Assembly (NCBI GenBank): GCA_945948515.1
Contig: CAMFBH010000001.1
Coordinates: forward strand, 62,001 to 126,000
Source of the DNA: an uncultured Clostridia bacterium
GTDB lineage: Bacteria; Bacillota; Clostridia; Oscillospirales; Acutalibacteraceae
Direction of reading: 5' to 3'
DNA: 64,000 bases
Part shown: positions 62,434 to 64,000 of the stretch, piece by piece
Layout of the letters: each line of letters begins with the position of its first letter
Numbering within the stretch: position 1 is the first letter of the stretch
Position numbers and translations under genes: made by a program
Notes under the pieces: model-generated
Told to the model about the DNA's origin: nothing
What the model saw: the letters and a program-made list of their open reading frames with translations, nothing else
Databases searched by the model: none

Positions 62434-64000
62434 AATATCGGCACTTATATTCCTATATTCTTCGGTCTTGATTTTCTGCTTTTCATGGCTTAATATCTTT
62501 GCGGCATTGCTCTGCTCTGCCGCTTTTGCCGTCGGATTTGCCGAATTTTTAAAACGCAGAAAGCACTGTGCCGAGGATGTTATCCAAATCGGCACGGTGC
62601 CTTTTTGCTTGATAATAGTTTTTTTCACCGCAGTTTGTATCTGTTCGGGTATCGGTGGATTTGTTTACCAATCCGGAGATTGGGATAAGCACAACGCCGT
62701 TCTCCGCGATTTAATTAACTATTCCTGGCCTGTGTACTATGAAAACGGAAGTGTTATGCTCACTTACTATATTGCAGGCTATCTTATTCCGGCAATTATC
62801 GGAAAAATATTCGGCGTTCTAAAGCTTGCCGAGATTGCCGAACTGCTGTGGAGCGTTGCGGGACTTGTTATTTTCTTTCTGTACGCTTGTTTTATTACAA
62901 ATGCAAAAAGCATAAAAAGGCAGCTTGCCGTTTCTTATTTTTCAATATTTTTCTGCACTCTTTCTCTGCTTTCCGAGCTGATAATCAGCTTCATTTATCC
63001 TGAGCTTCCGATAATTAATACCGACGGTTCGATATGGAATCCCGTTATCGGCGTTATGCTTTGCCAAACCGGAACAAGCGTTGGGCTTCAGTATTGCTTT
63101 TCACAAACAATTCCTATTCTCCTTTGTACCGCCCTGCTTTTTGAAAACAAAAGATTTCTTTCCGATTATGTTTTCCTGCTGTTTCCCCTTATGCTTTATT
63201 CCGTTGTTTCGTTCACCTGCTTTTCGATCTTTGCAATCGTTTATGCTTTTTGCTGCGTTTTTTCAGACAGAGAAAAAGCAAAAAGGATAAAATCACTTTT
63301 CTCGCTTTCAAATTTATTCGGAATTGTTCCATGCTTTTTCACAATGCTTTATTATTTGGGGAATATTAAATCGAAAAAGCCGGCTAACACAGCGTTTTGT
63401 ATAAGCGTTCTGGCAGAGAAAAGGTATTTACCCGTTGCGTTGATTTTTATAGTTGTTTCTTTATCCGTTCCTCTTTTGTTTACTGCAAGGTCAAATAAAC
63501 GCGATTCCTTTTATTGGATTACCATTGCTTTTTTATGCATTCTTCCGTTTTTTAAAATGGGGCTTTATAACGACCTCAATTTGAGATTTACTCAGAATCT
63601 TGTTTGCATTTTAATGCTTTATTTTCTCATTGAGCTTTTCGGAAAAAATGCAAAAAAAGAGATAAAAACAATTGTTCTTTCCGTAATTATTTTCTTTTCG
63701 CTATTCAGATTTGTATTCTGCTTTTCTTATTCAACATACTTCTTTGACGAAAGGCAGCCTAATTTGGAAAGAGATACATATTATTCAATGTCCGAATTTG
63801 CTTGCGAGAATGCCCAAAACAATCTTGAGAGAGCTGATTTTAACGCTCTTATTTCAAACTACTACACAAGAGATGCAAATAATGATTTTTTTGTAAAACA
63901 TCTTGCAAGAAGGAAAAACTCGTCATATAATAGTAAAGTTGAAAGAGTTAACAATGACAAACTCTATATTTTCGGAAATCAATATGAACTACGCTACGGA
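62399..64000 (+). CDS. Multi-pass membrane protein (copy B2), cut by window edge
   Basis: 534 residues, reading open to the last base of the window. I translated it directly: MKKISFKKQTVEISALIFLY is followed by YQSGDWDKHNAVLRDLINYS, then SWPVYYENGSVMLTYYIAGY and LIPAIIGKIFGVLKLAEIAE. These match copy B1 block for block, so it is its tandem paralogue. The ATG at 62399 lies inside the end of copy B1 (35-base overlap, different frame), implying coupled translation. About 12 hydrophobic helices are visible. The C-terminal end lies outside the window; little more seems to be missing, judging by the length of B1. Confidence 0.7.
   Translation, partial: MKKISFKKQTVEISALIFLYSSVLIFCFSWLNIFAALLCSAAFAVGFAEFLKRRKHCAEDVIQIGTVPFCLIIVFFTAVCICSGIGGFVYQSGDWDKHNAVLRDLINYSWPVYYENGSVMLTYYIAGYLIPAIIGKIFGVLKLAEIAELLWSVAGLVIFFLYACFITNAKSIKRQLAVSYFSIFFCTLSLLSELIISFIYPELPIINTDGSIWNPVIGVMLCQTGTSVGLQYCFSQTIPILLCTALLFENKRFLSDYVFLLFPLMLYSVVSFTCFSIFAIVYAFCCVFSDREKAKRIKSLFSLSNLFGIVPCFFTMLYYLGNIKSKKPANTAFCISVLAEKRYLPVALIFIVVSLSVPLLFTARSNKRDSFYWITIAFLCILPFFKMGLYNDLNLRFTQNLVCILMLYFLIELFGKNAKKEIKTIVLSVIIFFSLFRFVFCFSYSTYFFDERQPNLERDTYYSMSEFACENAQNNLERADFNALISNYYTRDANNDFFVKHLARRKNSSYNSKVERVNNDKLYIFGNQYELRYG

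Overview
The window looks like a chromosomal stretch of an uncultured Clostridia bacterium, probably related to gut Oscillospirales/Ruminococcaceae. The pointers are a moderate-to-low GC, sigma-A-like promoters with TTGACA/TATAAT boxes, strong AGGAGG-type ribosome sites, a bL27 with a cleavable N-terminus next to its Prp protease, an L21-type leader, LuxS, rubrerythrin, an orphan HydE and a Tad pilus locus without an outer-membrane secretin (as expected for a single-membrane cell). This taxonomic call is inference. I see no rRNA, CRISPR array, insertion sequence, phage gene or transfer boundary. No gene-free stretch exceeds 300 bases.

Layout. 1-3175 (minus): start of mfd, pth and a radical SAM/SPASM protein. 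3326-7593 (minus): small operon of a cyclase-family hydrolase, an undecaprenyl-phosphate sugar transferase and a GH2 beta-galactosidase. 7776-11246 (plus): a lipoprotein and secA, then tRNA-Pro(GGG), a cupin on the minus strand, tRNA-Ala(GGC) and hydE. 13282-20098 (minus): acyltransferase, CotH-like lipoprotein, asparagine synthase, nitroreductase and glycerophosphodiesterase, apparently co-transcribed. 20219-22838 (minus): rplU-prp-rpmA with its leader, and a Wzx-like flippase. 23106-25744 (plus): rpsO-pnp with leaders. 25789-32781 (minus): luxS, a zinc-dependent phospholipase C-like protein, an RluA-family pseudouridine synthase, ilvE, degV, argH and argG, with candidate ARG boxes in front of argG. 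33001-39982 (minus): rubrerythrin, a degenerate P-type-ATPase-like membrane protein, rlmB, and a COG2984-type ABC importer. 40133-40480 (plus): a small cupin.

The most notable region is 40524-57469 (minus), a Tad (tight adherence) pilus operon. In order of transcription it encodes a prepilin peptidase, a 57-residue Flp pilin, a TadE-like pseudopilin, CpaB, TadZ/CpaE, TadA/CpaF, TadB, TadC, a DUF192 protein, a DivIVA-like coiled-coil protein, a giant 2622-residue protein and a 280-residue membrane protein. The giant protein starts with a TadG-type N-terminal anchor. The von Willebrand domain expected there is replaced by two zinc-ribbon-like Cys clusters, BspA-type leucine-rich repeats and about 1700 residues of beta-solenoid-like repeats. 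This suggests a pilus-linked adhesin or tip/stalk structure.

Divergently from the Tad operon, 57714-64000 (plus) encodes two tandem pairs of large multi-pass membrane proteins resembling GT-C glycosyltransferases. The last one runs off the window. Their position suggests, but does not prove, a role in decorating the pilus or the cell surface.
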